A stretch of DNA of 64,000 nt. Origin: Vibrio cyclitrophicus. Its GTDB lineage: Bacteria > Pseudomonadota > Gammaproteobacteria > Enterobacterales > Vibrionaceae. Shown one piece after another: positions 63,062 to 64,000 of this stretch. The DNA is taken from the NCBI GenBank assembly GCA_023206055.1, contig CP065367.1:310001-374000 (forward strand). The letters are read 5' to 3'. A model generated the notes under the pieces. The model was not told where the DNA came from. It was given only the letters and a program-made list of their open reading frames with translations, and did not search any database. Every line of letters starts with the position of its first letter. Position 1 is the stretch's first letter. The position numbers and the translations under genes are program-made.

Positions 63062-64000
63062 TTAACGGTAAAGAGGGAAGCGCTTGCAAAGCTCTTTAAC
63101 TTGCTTGCGTACACGTTGCTCAACTTCAGCATTGCCTTCAGGGCTTTCAACTAAGCCATCAAGTACATCACCGATCCATTCACCGATAAGTTTGAATTCT
63201 TCAGTGCCAAAACCACGACTGGTTCCAGCTGGCGTACCTAAACGAATGCCAGAAGTAATCATAGGCTTCTCTGTATCGAATGGTATGCCATTTTTGTTAC
63301 ATGTGATCCCTGCACGCTCTAATGCTTCTTCAGTTACGTTACCTTTCAAGCCCTTAGGACGAAGGTCAACCAGCATTAGGTGCGTGTCTGTTCCGCCAGT
63401 CACAATGTCACAACCGCGAGTTTGCAACACTTCAGCAAGAACTTTTGCGTTGTCGATCACTGAATCAATATAAGTATTAAATTCTGGGCCAAGTGCTTCG
63501 CCAAACGCCACTGCTTTAGCTGCGATAACGTGCATTAGTGGGCCACCTTGAAGGCCAGGGAACACTGCAGAGTTGATCTTTTTGTTGATGTCTTCGTGGT
63601 TCGTAAGAATCATACCGCCGCGTGGGCCACGAAGTGTTTTGTGCGTTGTTGTAGTAACAACGTGTGCGTGTGGTAGTGGGCTAGGGTGAGCTCCTGTCGC
63701 GATAAGGCCCGCGATGTGTGCCATATCGACCATTAGGATTGCGCCAACTTCGTCAGCGATTTCACGGAACTTAGCGAAATCAATAACGCGTGGGATAGCA
63801 CTACCACCAGCAATAATCATTTTAGGTTGGCTTTCGATAGCTAAAGCGCGAACTGCCTCGTAATCGATTTCAAGAGTTTCGCGGTCTACACCATATTGTA
63901 CTGCGTTGAACCACTTACCAGACATTGCAGGACGTGCGCCGTGTGTAAGGTGGCCACCAGCATCTAGAGACATACCTAGGATAGTGTCGCCAGGTTGAAG
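63062..64000 (-). CDS. glyA: Serine hydroxymethyltransferase (5' end outside window)
   Basis: The 3' part of glyA, 312 codons; the frame is open to the window edge and continues upstream. The reading starts LQPGDTILGMSLDAGGHLTHG. The PLP lysine is in TTTTHKTLRGPRGG, and the C-terminal GITCNKNGIPFDTEK and IRLGTPAGTSRGF are typical. It interconverts serine and glycine with tetrahydrofolate, and with GcvP/GcvH links glycine use to one-carbon metabolism. Order glyA-gcvH-gcvP on the minus strand; gcvT and any glycine riboswitch would be further upstream, outside the window. Confidence 0.98.
   Translation of the reverse strand, partial: LQPGDTILGMSLDAGGHLTHGARPAMSGKWFNAVQYGVDRETLEIDYEAVRALAIESQPKMIIAGGSAIPRVIDFAKFREIADEVGAILMVDMAHIAGLIATGAHPSPLPHAHVVTTTTHKTLRGPRGGMILTNHEDINKKINSAVFPGLQGGPLMHVIAAKAVAFGEALGPEFNTYIDSVIDNAKVLAEVLQTRGCDIVTGGTDTHLMLVDLRPKGLKGNVTEEALERAGITCNKNGIPFDTEKPMITSGIRLGTPAGTSRGFGTEEFKLIGEWIGDVLDGLVESPEGNAEVEQRVRKQVKELCKRFPLYR

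Noticed and set aside
63974..64000. A glycine riboswitch for the gcv genes
   Set aside because: The glyA leader is outside the window, and no riboswitch-like structure is visible in the gaps between glyA, gcvH and gcvP.

Overview
The window looks like a gammaproteobacterial chromosome of a marine Vibrio, probably the second chromosome. The basis is the gene content: a VxrA/VxrB-type sensor pair with a DUF2861 partner, a glyA-gcvH-gcvP set, D-serine dehydratase, a PL7 alginate lyase, a delta-class carbonic anhydrase and an RpoS-like alternative sigma factor. All identifications come from reading the sequence; no database search was run.

Region 1 (1-32358) is the most unusual part. A minus-strand operon (7727 down to 1, genes overlapping or separated by only a few bases) encodes a type I secretion system: two different ABC exporter subunits, a TolC-like outer membrane protein and an HlyD-like adaptor. 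A membrane-bound pseudo hybrid kinase and a degenerate Hpt-like protein sit inside the same operon. Divergently transcribed is one giant gene (7917-26462, 6181 codons) for an acidic protein made of cadherin-like tandem repeats. Its first repeat block is an exact higher-order array: nine units of 864 bp in the order A-A-B, three times over, nearly identical at the DNA level. A tenth unit lies 2.1 kb further on. Past the giant gene are a small unknown protein, an RpoS-family sigma factor, an intact Hpt protein overlapping a REC-TPR response regulator, and a chemoreceptor. I read this as a surface or secreted giant-protein system with its own regulators.

Region 2 (32490-37815) holds a porin-like protein with a small PstS-like periplasmic protein, then an EmrAB-type efflux pair divergent from a LysR regulator. 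Region 3 (37977-44485) holds an alginate lyase, a decayed transporter fragment, a large secreted protein that may be a glycoside hydrolase, and the vxrC-vxrB-vxrA set (beta-lactam / cell-wall-stress type two-component system). Region 4 (44729-59506) is a run of mostly single genes: PEBP-like protein, AraC regulator, MFS permease, DsdA, nucleotidyltransferase, lipoproteins (one interrupted by an in-frame amber codon), VOC protein, delta carbonic anhydrase, LysE-type exporter, SDR/LysR pair, a pilin-like protein, a MATE efflux pump, and low-complexity accessory genes including a 35-residue membrane protein. Region 5 (59661-64000) is the glycine cleavage set gcvP, gcvH and the 3' part of glyA, all on the minus strand.

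No rRNA, tRNA, CRISPR array, insertion sequence or prophage was seen. The first and last genes run off the window.
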